IMG/VR virus record: IMGVR_UViG_3300007538_000020
Span: 30,982 to 94,981 of that record
Direction: 5' to 3' (one strand)
Source: a virus
DNA length: 64,000 nt
Shown: one piece after another, positions 52,987 through 62,836 of the stretch
Layout: every line of letters starts with the position of its first letter
Position numbering within the stretch: position 1 is the stretch's first letter
Notes under the pieces: model-generated
What the model was told of the DNA's origin: nothing
What the model saw: only the letters and a program-made list of their open reading frames with translations
The model's database searches: none
Program-made: the position numbers and the translations under genes

Positions 52987-53982
52987 TTAGAATTTCATTT
53001 TAATTTTTAATTCGTTTGTTAATTCTTCTTGTTCTGGTTGTTTGTTAGGATCTATAAGAAAATCAATTGCTTCTTCTCTTCTATTTCCTATTACCATATT
53101 TTTATTAAACCAAGTATATGTTCCTTGTCTTACTCCTATAATTCTATAATAAATTAAATCTTCAAGTAAAGCAGCTGCTGTAATTTTTTCTTTTCCAGGT
53201 GCAGTTTGAAACTCTTTATACAAAAATATGAATTTTTCTACTGAATCTTTTTTACCTGTTTTAGATTTCTCTATAAATTCTGAAAGTAAATTATATGCTA
53301 CTTTATATGTTACTGTGCCTTTTGATAATTCCAAGTATTTAGCAAATTTAATAACCCATTCTTCTGTTAAATCTTCTGATGTTAAGAATCCTTTTGCTTT
53401 ATCAATTTGTTTACTTCTTTCGAATTTCAGACTTTCGTCTTCTCCTTCAAGAGAAATAAAGTGTGTTGCTCTAGGAAATTTATAATTAGCATAATCTTTC
53501 CATGAATTAGCTATTTTAGAAGATGCCAGTGCAATATAGTAAGCAATTTCATCATCAGGTTTATTAAGATCTAATACTGTAGCACCATCTTTTAATTTGA
53601 AACTAAAGGTATGGAAAAAAGGCATTTTATGTTCTGGAACTTTATGGTCTTCTTTCCTAGGAGCCATCGGACTATAAAAGTTTATTGGCTTTTGATGTTT
53701 AATTTCCAATAAATGTTGTCTAAGTATTTTATCTTTTCCTTTTACTACTTTTTCAAATTCAGGAGGATAATTACTATCTTCATTATTATAAGGGTTTTCT
53801 ACATATTCATCTAACCCTGTTGATAATCTTCCTGTTCCAGAATTATATAATGCTTGTAAACCATCATAAGTATTTCTACCTATTTTAGTTTTATTCATTT
53901 TAATTTTGGAAGTATCATTTTTAAATTCGCTTACTTTTGATGCCGTATCCCTTGGAATAGGTTTTATAAAAACTTTTGTCAT
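52987..53982 (-). CDS. Conserved crAss-like structural-region protein
   Basis: A 331-residue protein with a basic N-terminus, DEYVENPYNNEDSNYPPEFE (about residues 58-77), helical C-terminal half (LSEFIEKSKTGKKDSVEKF) and acidic tail. No enzyme motif is visible. Genes of this pattern lie between the major capsid and connector genes of crAss-like phages. A role in capsid assembly or the vertex is likely but unproven. Confidence 0.7.
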   Translation of the reverse strand: MTKVFIKPIPRDTASKVSEFKNDTSKIKMNKTKIGRNTYDGLQALYNSGTGRLSTGLDEYVENPYNNEDSNYPPEFEKVVKGKDKILRQHLLEIKHQKPINFYSPMAPRKEDHKVPEHKMPFFHTFSFKLKDGATVLDLNKPDDEIAYYIALASSKIANSWKDYANYKFPRATHFISLEGEDESLKFERSKQIDKAKGFLTSEDLTEEWVIKFAKYLELSKGTVTYKVAYNLLSEFIEKSKTGKKDSVEKFIFLYKEFQTAPGKEKITAAALLEDLIYYRIIGVRQGTYTWFNKNMVIGNRREEAIDFLIDPNKQPEQEELTNELKIKMKF

Positions 53983-54040
53983 GTTGTTCCTTATAAGGTT
54001 TTAAAACTTATATAAGTATTTTCAATTTGTTAAAAAAATA

Positions 54041-55486
54041 TTAGTTAACTTCCATTATGATTTCACCACAACGAGTCACATCTTTAATCCATATACCAGC
54101 AGTACCTTCACAGAATGAAGTGTAACCAGCTACCATTGAACTTGTTGCACCACCTTTAACTGGACCCATAGGAGTAACAGTACCAGGGATGTAACCATGA
54201 CGCATTGTATCTTTAACTTGTAACCATTGGATGTTAGATTCGCCTTCTGATGTACCAAAATCAAGGAAAGTAAAACGAGCTGAATCTATAGGGAAATTAG
54301 TATAGATAGGGTGAGTTACTTTACAGTATTTGAAATCATCATACATAGGGTCTTTAATAACTGTTACTTCGATACCTTCTGGACCTTGATAGTGGGTGAA
54401 CTGAGCACCATAAGACAAGTGTCTTGGGTTTTTGCTAAGTTGAGTTACATAGTTAGTATCAACAGTCAAGAATGAACTAGCTGAAGCAGCTAACATATCA
54501 TGGAAAATCATAGAACCAAGTGTACCTGTAATAGCTACAACTTTACGATCTGATTCATTCACCCTAGCCATCAATATATTCATCAAGTAATCTTTCAGAC
54601 GAGATTCAGTCAATACACCATTGTAGTATTCAATGAAAGAATCTTTCATTTGTTGACGAACACCAGGCCCTGTTTTAATCCAGTAATTACCTTTACCTGG
54701 TTTAGTACTTTTTGTACCATATTTACATTGGGCTTCCATAGAAGTGTACAACTCATCTTTGATTTTGGCTTCAGCCATAGGGATGAATTTTTCACCTTTA
54801 TTTTTACCAACAGAGTAAGGGATACCCAAACGACCTTGTTCTCTAAGAGCTTTATCGCTAACTTTTAAAGATTGAGCAAAAGCAGATACTTGAGATTCAA
54901 GTTCGAATACAGGGCTACCGAAATAAGTAGTACCGAATTCATCGTTCAATTCAGATTGAACTGAAGTCCATACTTTAGAAAATTCTGAACCTACTTGAAG
55001 CAAATCACCAGGTAAGTATGCTGTAGGATCATCTGTTTCCAATCTAACAATATAGATGTAACCAGAGTTGTCATGAACAGGACCTTCTAATACACGAAGA
55101 GAATATTCATTGTTTTCTGGCATCAATACGTCAGGAGCTTGAAACCAACCTTCATCCAACTTAATTTTAAATGGTTCACCATTTAAACCAGGAGTAGCAT
55201 TACCAGACTCAAGGTTTTGAACTACTCTTACAGATTTTTCTTCAGCACCTGCAAGTTTCCAACGATAAACTTCGTTATCGATTACTTTAACAGCGCCTTT
55301 AGCTAGGGTCATACCCATTAATGATTTAGTAGAAAATCTTTCACTAGAACTGAATATCTTACCCATAACTCCTTCGAAGATGTGAGGTTTACCCGCATCA
55401 TAAGAATTAACAAGATAATCAGAGTCTATAAAGTTTCCTCCGAAACCATCATATTGTCTCAATTTAATTTGACTTGTTTTAGACAT
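54041..55486 (-). CDS. Major capsid protein (HK97-type, crAss-like)
   Basis: A 481-residue protein. Its position directly downstream of the acidic scaffold, its length and the absence of other candidates identify the HK97-fold major capsid protein. Visible pieces are FGGNFIDSDYLVNSYDAGK at the start, WFQAPDVLMPENNEYSLRVL (about residues 114-133), YIKDEL/KIKDELYTSMEAQCKYG (about 244-258), ITGTLGSMIFHDML (about 319-332) and TRCGEIIMEVN at the end. Codons use more C and G at third positions than neighbours, as expected for the most abundant protein. No N-terminal cleaved domain is evident, since the scaffold is separate. Confidence 0.88.
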   Translation of the reverse strand: MSKTSQIKLRQYDGFGGNFIDSDYLVNSYDAGKPHIFEGVMGKIFSSSERFSTKSLMGMTLAKGAVKVIDNEVYRWKLAGAEEKSVRVVQNLESGNATPGLNGEPFKIKLDEGWFQAPDVLMPENNEYSLRVLEGPVHDNSGYIYIVRLETDDPTAYLPGDLLQVGSEFSKVWTSVQSELNDEFGTTYFGSPVFELESQVSAFAQSLKVSDKALREQGRLGIPYSVGKNKGEKFIPMAEAKIKDELYTSMEAQCKYGTKSTKPGKGNYWIKTGPGVRQQMKDSFIEYYNGVLTESRLKDYLMNILMARVNESDRKVVAITGTLGSMIFHDMLAASASSFLTVDTNYVTQLSKNPRHLSYGAQFTHYQGPEGIEVTVIKDPMYDDFKYCKVTHPIYTNFPIDSARFTFLDFGTSEGESNIQWLQVKDTMRHGYIPGTVTPMGPVKGGATSSMVAGYTSFCEGTAGIWIKDVTRCGEIIMEVN

Positions 55487-55515
55487 TTATAATAGTATTT
55501 TTGTTAAATAATTTA

Positions 55516-56634
55516 TTATTTTAATAGGAATTCTCCTTTTGTGATATCAATATCACTTCTAGAACTTCTTTCTGTTCTACCTGAAGGAGTGTTTTTTGTT
55601 TTGTTATTTCTTCTTATTTTATCAAAAAATTTAGAATTGGATTTCTTTTCTATTTCTTTTTCTATTTTTTGAGTATCAAAATCTTTCATCAAGAAAGTAC
55701 CTAATACAACAAATTTTTCAGGATCAGATAAATATTGTTGTAATTTATAATCAAAACTTAACATTACTTGATTATTTCCAACTTTAACTTTTTCCTGTAA
55801 AAAGTTTTTAAATTTAGCTTTTTCTTCTTTAGTAAATTCTACATTACCTATTTTAGTTGTAGAATTTATAGTATTCATTAATTTTTCGTAATTCTCTTTT
55901 TCTTTCTGTTTTTCTAATTCTCTCTGAGCTTTTACTTCTTTCTCAAAATTCTCTTTTCTTTTCTCGTATATACTTTTTAATTCAGGTAAAGCTTCTTTTG
56001 CTTCTTCTTCATCTTCTCCTAAATCTATAATTCTACTTACGTTCTTTTGTATCTTAGCTTCAGAGAATCCTTTTTCTTTATACAGTAAAGTTAATATTTG
56101 TTTTCTTTGTTCTGGATCTTCTAAATCTACATCATCTAAACTAACTTCAGAAGTATATTTTTTGTAGTTTTCTATATCCGTTCCACCAGAAAGCAAATAA
56201 TTAGCTAATTCTTTTGTTTCGTCTGGAATATTTTCTAGTATAGAATTATAAGCTAAACTTTTTAAATTTTCAAAAGAGTCTTGTATTGCTTTTTCAAACC
56301 CTTCTTCAGTATTTTCAAAATTATAATCTTCTGGTAAGATTATAATACCTTTCTCTTTTAGATAATTAAAGCTATCTGTTAAAACATCAAATTCTTCTGA
56401 TTCTTCTGATTCTTCATCAGTTGAACTTTCTTCTTGTTCTTCATCCTCTTCGTTATCTTGTTCATCTTCCTGATCAGTATCTTGATCTTTAAACGATTCT
56501 TCATCAGAATCCTGTACATCATCTTCATTATTATCAGAGTCGTTAGGATCATCAGAAAGCTCATCATCTTTTACTTCCAATTCATCGTTTTCGAATTCAA
56601 AGAACTCAAATTCATCTTGGTTATTGTTACTCAT
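55516..56634 (-). CDS. Capsid scaffolding protein, highly acidic
   Basis: A 372-residue protein. Residues about 8-84 are almost entirely Asp, Glu, Ser, Asn and Gln. The rest is helical and coiled coil, with a Lys-rich segment (KKNSK.../EKQKEKENYEKLMN, about 230-250) and a basic C-terminus (RRNNKTKNTPSGRTERSSR). This charge pattern and its place between portal and major capsid fit the internal scaffold that shapes the procapsid and then leaves. It has its own promoter 6-36 bases upstream. Confidence 0.85.
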   Translation of the reverse strand: MSNNNQDEFEFFEFENDELEVKDDELSDDPNDSDNNEDDVQDSDEESFKDQDTDQEDEQDNEEDEEQEESSTDEESEESEEFDVLTDSFNYLKEKGIIILPEDYNFENTEEGFEKAIQDSFENLKSLAYNSILENIPDETKELANYLLSGGTDIENYKKYTSEVSLDDVDLEDPEQRKQILTLLYKEKGFSEAKIQKNVSRIIDLGEDEEEAKEALPELKSIYEKRKENFEKEVKAQRELEKQKEKENYEKLMNTINSTTKIGNVEFTKEEKAKFKNFLQEKVKVGNNQVMLSFDYKLQQYLSDPEKFVVLGTFLMKDFDTQKIEKEIEKKSNSKFFDKIRRNNKTKNTPSGRTERSSRSDIDITKGEFLLK

Positions 56635-56639
56635 TGTTG

Positions 56640-56670
56640 CAAAGTTAATAAAAAAATATTTGTTTTCAAA
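56640..56670 (-). promoter_or_regulatory. Bacteroidota-type promoter for scaffold and capsid genes
   Basis: On the minus strand TTTG (56667-56670) is followed after 19 bases by TAACTTTG (56640-56647). The ATG of the scaffold gene at 56634 begins only five bases further, so transcription should start at or next to the start codon (leaderless mRNA). Confidence 0.82.
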
Positions 56671-56719
56671 ATCAATTTTAATATAATATCAGCTATTATA
56701 TAGCTAAAGTAGTAATATT

Positions 56720-59191
56720 TTATTTCTTACTATCTATCTCTTTATTTGTCTTATTTTCTTTAGCTATTTTAAGATTAGTATCAGCTACATATTTTTTAGT
56801 TTTTTCCTGATTATCTGATATTTGTTTTTTAATTTGTAATTCTTTTTCTTTTAATTGTGTGTCATTAGCCGTTTTAATACTATCTAACATATTAGAAGCT
56901 TCTTGTGTTGCTAAATCTACAGTACTATCACCAGCTATATCAGAAGTAACTATACTTGTATCTGATTGTAATTTAGCTATTAATATCTTAGTTTGATTAG
57001 TAGTATCTGTTTTGTATTTGTCTAATAACATTTTCTGTTCTTCTAATTCTTTTTTAAGTTGCTCTACTTGAACTAAAGCTTCTCTATCTTGTTGTTGTTG
57101 TAATTGTTGTAGTTTTTCTTTTTTCTTTTCATAAGAAACTAGCTCTCTTTCTAAATCTTCTAAACTTACTTTTTTAAATATTTTCAATATATCACTCAAT
57201 CTTCCTTGATTCTGAAGTATTGGTAAAGCTAATTGACTTAATTGATTATATATCTCATGTTCTTTAGAAGAAAACTTAATAAACACACCCATATCCTGAT
57301 ATGATATTTCTCCTGGTTCTAATTCTATTAAACCTCTTGAAGAATCATCAAGAATATATTGCATAAATTCACCTTCTTCTTCATAACTATATTGAATAAC
57401 ATTCAATAAAGAATTTAAAACTTGTTCCCATAGAGTTTCGTGTATAACAAATAAAGGTTCTGTTACTTGAGAAGATTGTATTATTTCCTGATTAGTGTTA
57501 CCTACAGCCTGAGTAGTTTTAATCCTACCTAATCTTGCTTCAGATAAACCTGATATAGAAGCTATTTTTTGTTCTAATGCACCTATAATATTTATATAAT
57601 TAGATATAAATTGAGCATTAGACATATCATAAGTAGCTCCACTAATAGCTCCTCTGTTAGCAGCTAAAGGATTATCAGAGTTTTCTAATGAGTTATAAAT
57701 ATAGAAATCCTGATTCTTAAAATAATATAATGTTTTATCTATACCTGTTTTTCTATCTATTCTTGAAACATCAATTGGTATTTTTTTACCACTATCCTGA
57801 GCTATGAGTTTCTTTAATTTATTAATAACTACAAGTAATAGATAAAAGTAAGGTTTTATTCTATCCATCATAGAAACAGCAGGAGCATTTGTATTAGAAT
57901 AAACTACACCATGATATCCTAATTTAACTTCGTATGGATCTGAATAAGGAGCAAATTGAATATCTTTAGGACGCATATTAATATAGATATCTGTATTAAT
58001 TCTTGTACCTTCCCATATTTCAGGAATCCATTCCCATTCAATACTTTCTCCTAAAAATTTATTTGGTTTATAAGATTCATCTACTATGTCAACTATAGTT
58101 TCATTTGTCAAAGGATCTGTATAAGTCAATTTACCTACTTTTCTTTCACTTCTCCATTCTACATGATATTCTTCAATATCATCTTCATCTGAATAACCAT
58201 AATTACCTTCGTATTCATCTTCATTTAAAACTGAATTTCTACCTAAATATTTAAGTTCTATATTTTGAAAATCATATTCCATTTTCTTACCAGGAGTACT
58301 ACTTACTCCATACATCCCTGGTCTTAATTCTAATAACCTATTTATTTGATCTTCAGTTAAATCATTTCTATATCTATCTAATATATCTCCTATATTTCTT
58401 CTTGTTCTATAACCAGCATATAAACTGTCTTGAACAAACAGAGTATCTTGAGACTTATGGTAAAATACTCCAAGAGGATTTAATACTTCTATATGAGGTT
58501 TACCTTTTTTAATACCTACCCATACAAACTCTTCACCAGCTAATAGACCATGTTTAAATCCATGATTTTTCTTTAACCTTAAATTTAATTTGTAAGTATA
58601 AGCTTTTAATAATTTATTAGCTTTTATTTCCTGAGCTGTTAAATATTCAGTAGAAACATATTTATCTACTTCTTCAGGATCCATTATTTGATCTAATTCT
58701 TGCTGTAAAGCTTCAGGATTTTTTTCAAGTTCAGGATTCTGTTCAATTAACATTGAAGTAAAAGTCTGTAATTCTTTTTGAAAGTTATACGTTAACCATT
58801 GCTTATACATCTGAGTTTTGTATAATTCTTTCTCTTTAATACCTTCTGAATTAACAAGAATAGCTTTATAGTTAAAGTCTTTCTTCCATTCTTCTCCTAG
58901 TAACCTATTTATAATAGTATAAGCTTCATTATAAGAATCTATCTTATCTTCTGCTTGTCCTAAATCAAAACCAAGAGGATTTAACTCTTGTTTAAAATCA
59001 TTTTGATCAAGAATATTATTATACAGTTTATAGTTAGTTAGTTTTCTATAATAATCTGTATTAGAGCTTTTACCTGCTCTAGTAGAATCATTAGCATTAT
59101 CAATTATGTTATCGATTGTTTCTTTAACAAATTGATAATCATTTTTTACTTTTTCTTTATATGATAATCGTTGACTTGGTATGTTTGCCAT
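56720..59191 (-). CDS. Portal protein (823 residues)
   Basis: An 823-residue portal protein, the dodecameric ring through which DNA enters and leaves. It follows TerL directly, overlapping it by 35 bases. Recognisable portal-like regions are GEEFVWVGIKKGKPHIEVLN (about residues 220-239), LGVFYHKSQDTLFVQD, and the helical wing/stem area around VINKLKKLIAQDSGKKIPID (about 457-476). The C-terminal 160 residues are a long Gln/Lys/Glu coiled coil (barrel-like extension). Size and gene order match crAss-like portals. Confidence 0.87.
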   Translation of the reverse strand: MANIPSQRLSYKEKVKNDYQFVKETIDNIIDNANDSTRAGKSSNTDYYRKLTNYKLYNNILDQNDFKQELNPLGFDLGQAEDKIDSYNEAYTIINRLLGEEWKKDFNYKAILVNSEGIKEKELYKTQMYKQWLTYNFQKELQTFTSMLIEQNPELEKNPEALQQELDQIMDPEEVDKYVSTEYLTAQEIKANKLLKAYTYKLNLRLKKNHGFKHGLLAGEEFVWVGIKKGKPHIEVLNPLGVFYHKSQDTLFVQDSLYAGYRTRRNIGDILDRYRNDLTEDQINRLLELRPGMYGVSSTPGKKMEYDFQNIELKYLGRNSVLNEDEYEGNYGYSDEDDIEEYHVEWRSERKVGKLTYTDPLTNETIVDIVDESYKPNKFLGESIEWEWIPEIWEGTRINTDIYINMRPKDIQFAPYSDPYEVKLGYHGVVYSNTNAPAVSMMDRIKPYFYLLLVVINKLKKLIAQDSGKKIPIDVSRIDRKTGIDKTLYYFKNQDFYIYNSLENSDNPLAANRGAISGATYDMSNAQFISNYINIIGALEQKIASISGLSEARLGRIKTTQAVGNTNQEIIQSSQVTEPLFVIHETLWEQVLNSLLNVIQYSYEEEGEFMQYILDDSSRGLIELEPGEISYQDMGVFIKFSSKEHEIYNQLSQLALPILQNQGRLSDILKIFKKVSLEDLERELVSYEKKKEKLQQLQQQQDREALVQVEQLKKELEEQKMLLDKYKTDTTNQTKILIAKLQSDTSIVTSDIAGDSTVDLATQEASNMLDSIKTANDTQLKEKELQIKKQISDNQEKTKKYVADTNLKIAKENKTNKEIDSKK

Positions 59192-61373
59192 TTGGGAATA
59201 AATTTTTATTATTATTTAAAAAATCCATTACGTGAGTAGCGTCTTCTTTTTCTTTTTCAAACTCATTAAACTTAGCTCTTAAACCAATTATACATCCCAT
59301 AAAGGACATCACAGCATCAAAGTTACCATCACTATTATACATTATTAATTGTTTAAGAAGAAACCTGGATTTTATTTTATGAACTTTTAATACGTTTTTA
59401 TTTTCATCACTTTCTCCAACTGACTCTTTAAGCCAATCAGATAAGTATCTTTCTGAATTTTGTTTTATATATTTATTACTCATAGGATATCCATACACAT
59501 TATTACTTTTAGAATAAGTATTACCTTTATTTAAAGTAGATTTTGGTTGGATAGCAAGAGCAATTAGTTTTTTCTTTTTCTCAAAGTAATCTTTTGTATT
59601 ACCAACTTCGTTTTCGAAATAAATAGAACCAGAAGGAGAACCATACATCATCCATAACTTTTCTAATATTTCATTAACTACGTTCATACCATTAGCTGGT
59701 CTTCCTATATATTCAGCTACTATTTCTTCTCCTCCATGAGTAGAGAAATATTTAGAATTTTTAAATACATATATAGCACCTAAAGAGTCTCCTGATTCAT
59801 CTTTTCTATAAGTATCATAGGAAAAGATGTACATATCATTAGGAACTTCTCCATCTATTTCTATTGGAAATTCGTATATTATAACAGCACCTTCTAAATT
59901 AGATTTATCTTTTAAAGGGAATTCTGTTATAGGTTTTAATTTATTCTCTGTATCAACTCTATAGTTAACTCCTGTTTTTGAATTAGGATCAAAGAATAAT
60001 TCAACTACTGTTTCTAAAGCTTTATAATTATGATTACTTTCTAATTCAGCTAATGTATTCTGAGCTTCTATAACTGGAAAATCGTTATAATTACTCATCA
60101 AAAACATTTCTGATGGTTTAATAGGGTTATATTGTATATAAGAATTTAAAGCAGAAGAAGATATTTTAGCTAATCTTTCTCTTTCTTTTTCTTCTGATCT
60201 TAGAGCTAATTCTAGATTAGTAACTCCTTTATTATCTTTATACTGAGGTTTACCTTTTGTAGCAGGTAAGTAATACCCTATTTTACCTCTATTTTCTATA
60301 TCGTCTACAAAAGCTAATATATTATAAGCATCTGGATCATAATACATTTTCTTTATATCTGCAGTACCACCACCCATCATATCACCACCTGTACCAAGAT
60401 ATAAACAAGAACCAAACTTATATGTACCATTCTTCATGGTTTCAGCATCCGCTTCCCATGTTTGTAATAAGTTATTAAACATACCAACCTCTTCCTTAAC
60501 CATAACAGAAGGACGAGTACCTTGTGAAGCAAATGGATTATCACCGTAGGTTCTATGTTTTATAGTAGAACCAGAACCAGAATCCATCCATTTATTACCA
60601 ACTTTTTTCTTATATTTTTGTATTATTTCTTTAGATGGTTCCCAAGAACCACTATATTGTTTATAAAGAGGAGAAGGATAATATATATCATTTATCATTA
60701 TTCCTCCTGGTAAATTATCATAAGATATTTTAACCTTTTTTAATAAATCTTTAGAATATTTAGCATCATGAGCACCTACTACAATTTCAATTTGGTTTGG
60801 ATTTTTAATACTTTCTTCTGTATATTCTTTAGCTCCATCAAATAAAAACTCATGTAATACAACACCATTAGCAACCCAATATGATTTACCAGGTCCCCTA
60901 TTAGCCATTAAAACAAAATCCTTAGCTTCATTAAGATATAAAGGTTTTCCTAGATCTACATTTGGAGTTTGTAATAACTCTCTAATATTAGGTATATTTT
61001 TTCTAATACCTTTTTCTTCTTCTTCAGTTACAATAGGTTGTCCATATAAATCTAACAATTGACTAACAGGTTTCTGTTTAGAAAAACCTGTTAAACCTCT
61101 TGCTTCTAACCAATAATAACTTACTTCTTCTAAGAAATCAAAGTATAATGGTCTTCCTGGTGTTTTTGTTTTAGAAGTTCTTCCTTTATTTAAAAGTATA
61201 GTTCCAAAATTTAAATAAAAGTAAAGGATAGGGGGACACCATTTACCCCCTACCCAATATCCTTCTATACATCTTTTCTTTTGTTCTTTCCAATACTCTA
61301 TATACTCATAGGAATGAGGATGTAATTTAGGTATTTCTGTTTCTATAAATAATTCTGGATTTATATAATGCAT
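59157..61373 (-). CDS. terL: Terminase large subunit
   Basis: A 738-residue packaging motor. The ATPase domain has FVLMANRGPGKSYW (Walker A, about residues 152-165) and VMVKEEVGMF (Walker B with catalytic Glu, about 288-297). The RNase H-like nuclease domain has MYIFSYDTYRKDESGDS (first Asp, about 517-533), SIYFENEVGN (about 579-588) and a later acidic DAVMSFMG (about 690). These occur in the order expected for TerL. It shares a base with the upstream gene and overlaps the portal gene by 35 bases. It is the clearest hallmark gene of the window. Confidence 0.94.
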   Translation of the reverse strand: MHYINPELFIETEIPKLHPHSYEYIEYWKEQKKRCIEGYWVGGKWCPPILYFYLNFGTILLNKGRTSKTKTPGRPLYFDFLEEVSYYWLEARGLTGFSKQKPVSQLLDLYGQPIVTEEEEKGIRKNIPNIRELLQTPNVDLGKPLYLNEAKDFVLMANRGPGKSYWVANGVVLHEFLFDGAKEYTEESIKNPNQIEIVVGAHDAKYSKDLLKKVKISYDNLPGGIMINDIYYPSPLYKQYSGSWEPSKEIIQKYKKKVGNKWMDSGSGSTIKHRTYGDNPFASQGTRPSVMVKEEVGMFNNLLQTWEADAETMKNGTYKFGSCLYLGTGGDMMGGGTADIKKMYYDPDAYNILAFVDDIENRGKIGYYLPATKGKPQYKDNKGVTNLELALRSEEKERERLAKISSSALNSYIQYNPIKPSEMFLMSNYNDFPVIEAQNTLAELESNHNYKALETVVELFFDPNSKTGVNYRVDTENKLKPITEFPLKDKSNLEGAVIIYEFPIEIDGEVPNDMYIFSYDTYRKDESGDSLGAIYVFKNSKYFSTHGGEEIVAEYIGRPANGMNVVNEILEKLWMMYGSPSGSIYFENEVGNTKDYFEKKKKLIALAIQPKSTLNKGNTYSKSNNVYGYPMSNKYIKQNSERYLSDWLKESVGESDENKNVLKVHKIKSRFLLKQLIMYNSDGNFDAVMSFMGCIIGLRAKFNEFEKEKEDATHVMDFLNNNKNLFPNGKHTKSTIII

Positions 61374-61891
61374 TATATTATACCTTTTTCAGATAAAGAT
61401 TCTTCAGCTCCACCTTTAACAACAGAATTATCTTCAGATTCTAATTGTTTCTGAGTTTGAAGATATAAATTCCATATTTTATCAGTTTCTTTTAACATTT
61501 TATCTAACATTTCAAATGTATCTTCATTATAAGATAAATTCTTTATAAATTCAGATCTTTCTTCTAGTTTTTCTTCCCATTGTTTTAATAGCTTTTGAGC
61601 TTTAGAAAGATTCAATCTCTCATATTCGTTTATAAGATAACTAATTTCTTCCCATTTGAACTCTTTATCCTTTAAATAATCACTAGCTATTAGTAGTTTT
61701 TTATCTGATGCAGAGAGGTTAACATATGGTGAACTCTTATGCAATAATAAGGATATTGCCCACATAATAAGAGAAGAATCCTTTTTATTTTTAGACTTAT
61801 CATTTTTATAAAATTTATTAAATACTTCTGGTATTTTACAATTAGGGTTAGCTTGCCAGAAGTTTAAATCTGTATTAAACGTCTCTATCAT
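61373..61891 (-). CDS. Unknown protein next to TerL, candidate terminase small subunit
   Basis: A 172-residue helical protein. It has FWQANPNCKIPEVFNKFYKN near the start, a central helical stretch (SLIMWAISLLLHKSSPY) and a long charged C-terminal helix (KLLKQWEEKLEERSEFIKN). Its position immediately before TerL with a 1-base overlap is where terminase small subunits usually sit, but no helix-turn-helix is obvious. The function is therefore tentative. Confidence 0.68.
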   Translation of the reverse strand: MIETFNTDLNFWQANPNCKIPEVFNKFYKNDKSKNKKDSSLIMWAISLLLHKSSPYVNLSASDKKLLIASDYLKDKEFKWEEISYLINEYERLNLSKAQKLLKQWEEKLEERSEFIKNLSYNEDTFEMLDKMLKETDKIWNLYLQTQKQLESEDNSVVKGGAEESLSEKGII

Positions 61892-62372
61892 CTTTTATAG
61901 TCTTAATATCTTTCATATTCTCAAGATAAAACTGATAAAACCTTTTCATTATAAATTCTGTACAATATCCAAACATTTCGTTAGAATTAGAAACATTAGA
62001 TGTAGTTATAAGAAATCTAGGAGATAAATAACTAGCTGTTAAGGCTGATAATCTAGCTAGTAAAGCTATAATATTATCAGATTTATAATTAAGAACTTTA
62101 GACTCATTTAACCATAAATAACATTTAATCTTATCTTCTAAATCCATAACAATAACATTATATTCTTTATCACTGTTAATTGGATTTGTTACTGAATCAA
62201 AGTTTAAATAGTTTAAATATTCTTCAAATTCTTCTGCACTTAATTCTTCCTTTAATTCCTTTGTTTGATCTTCTATTTCTAATGATAATTTTTGTACTAA
62301 AGTATTATAATCAGATAAAACAAAATGATATTCTATCTCATTAATCCTATCTTCATAAGTTTTTATAATCAT
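61875..62372 (-). CDS. Unknown protein in the packaging module
   Basis: A 165-residue soluble protein. The N-terminal half is helical and acidic (EIEDQTKELKEELSAEEFEEYLN), followed by strand-like pieces (EYNVIVMDLEDKIKCYLW) and the stretch LLARLSALTASYLSPRFLIT. No family is recognised. It overlaps by four bases with the Cpn10-like gene and by 17 with the pre-TerL gene, so it is part of the packaging run. Confidence 0.7.
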   Translation of the reverse strand: MIIKTYEDRINEIEYHFVLSDYNTLVQKLSLEIEDQTKELKEELSAEEFEEYLNYLNFDSVTNPINSDKEYNVIVMDLEDKIKCYLWLNESKVLNYKSDNIIALLARLSALTASYLSPRFLITTSNVSNSNEMFGYCTEFIMKRFYQFYLENMKDIKTIKDDRDV

Positions 62373-62836
62373 TTTTTATAAACTTTTTCAATCATATTTT
62401 CATTAATCTTAACAGTAAAGAACTTTTCTGTTTTTGAAACATAATTATTATCATCTATAAAAAACTCTACTATTTCAAATCTTTGTCTCATAAAAGAAAC
62501 AACATCTCCTACTTTAAAATTCTTATTAGATACATTAACTCCTAATTTTATAACAACACCTTTATACTGATAAGGATAATCCATATCTTTTAACTTTGTT
62601 TTAAAAGTATCAGGATCATCTTGCATTATACTTGTATTCATTGTTATAATCAAACCTTTATCATTCTGTATTTCTTCTAATTTAAAAGGTCTTATCAATA
62701 TAGAATTACCCATTAATTCAAAATCATTTACATCTTTAGAATGATCATATTCTAGTAGAATCTCATTATAAGTTAGTTTACCTTTAACTGGAATAGTTTC
62801 TTCTTTAAGATTAAGACTTTCTTTTTCTTTGTTCAT
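62369..62836 (-). CDS. GroES/Cpn10-like co-chaperonin-type protein
   Basis: A 155-residue protein. From about residue 40 it follows the Cpn10 barrel order: LMGNSILIRPFKLEE (first strands), DKGLIITMN then a charged loop (QDDPDTFKTKLKDMDYPYQ) at the position of the mobile loop, YKGVVIKLGVN, NFKVGDVVSFM and FTVKINENMIEKVY. The first 40 residues are an extra Lys/Glu-rich region. T4 gp31 is a precedent for phage Cpn10 proteins needed to fold capsid protein. The mobile loop lacks an obvious GroEL-binding tripeptide, so a non-chaperone OB-like barrel remains possible. Confidence 0.7.
   Translation of the reverse strand: MNKEKESLNLKEETIPVKGKLTYNEILLEYDHSKDVNDFELMGNSILIRPFKLEEIQNDKGLIITMNTSIMQDDPDTFKTKLKDMDYPYQYKGVVIKLGVNVSNKNFKVGDVVSFMRQRFEIVEFFIDDNNYVSKTEKFFTVKINENMIEKVYKK

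Noticed and set aside
53988-54015. Short palindromes CCTTATAAGG and ACTTATATAAGT after the major capsid gene
   Set aside because: Short, AT-rich and without a T tail; no clear regulatory reading.
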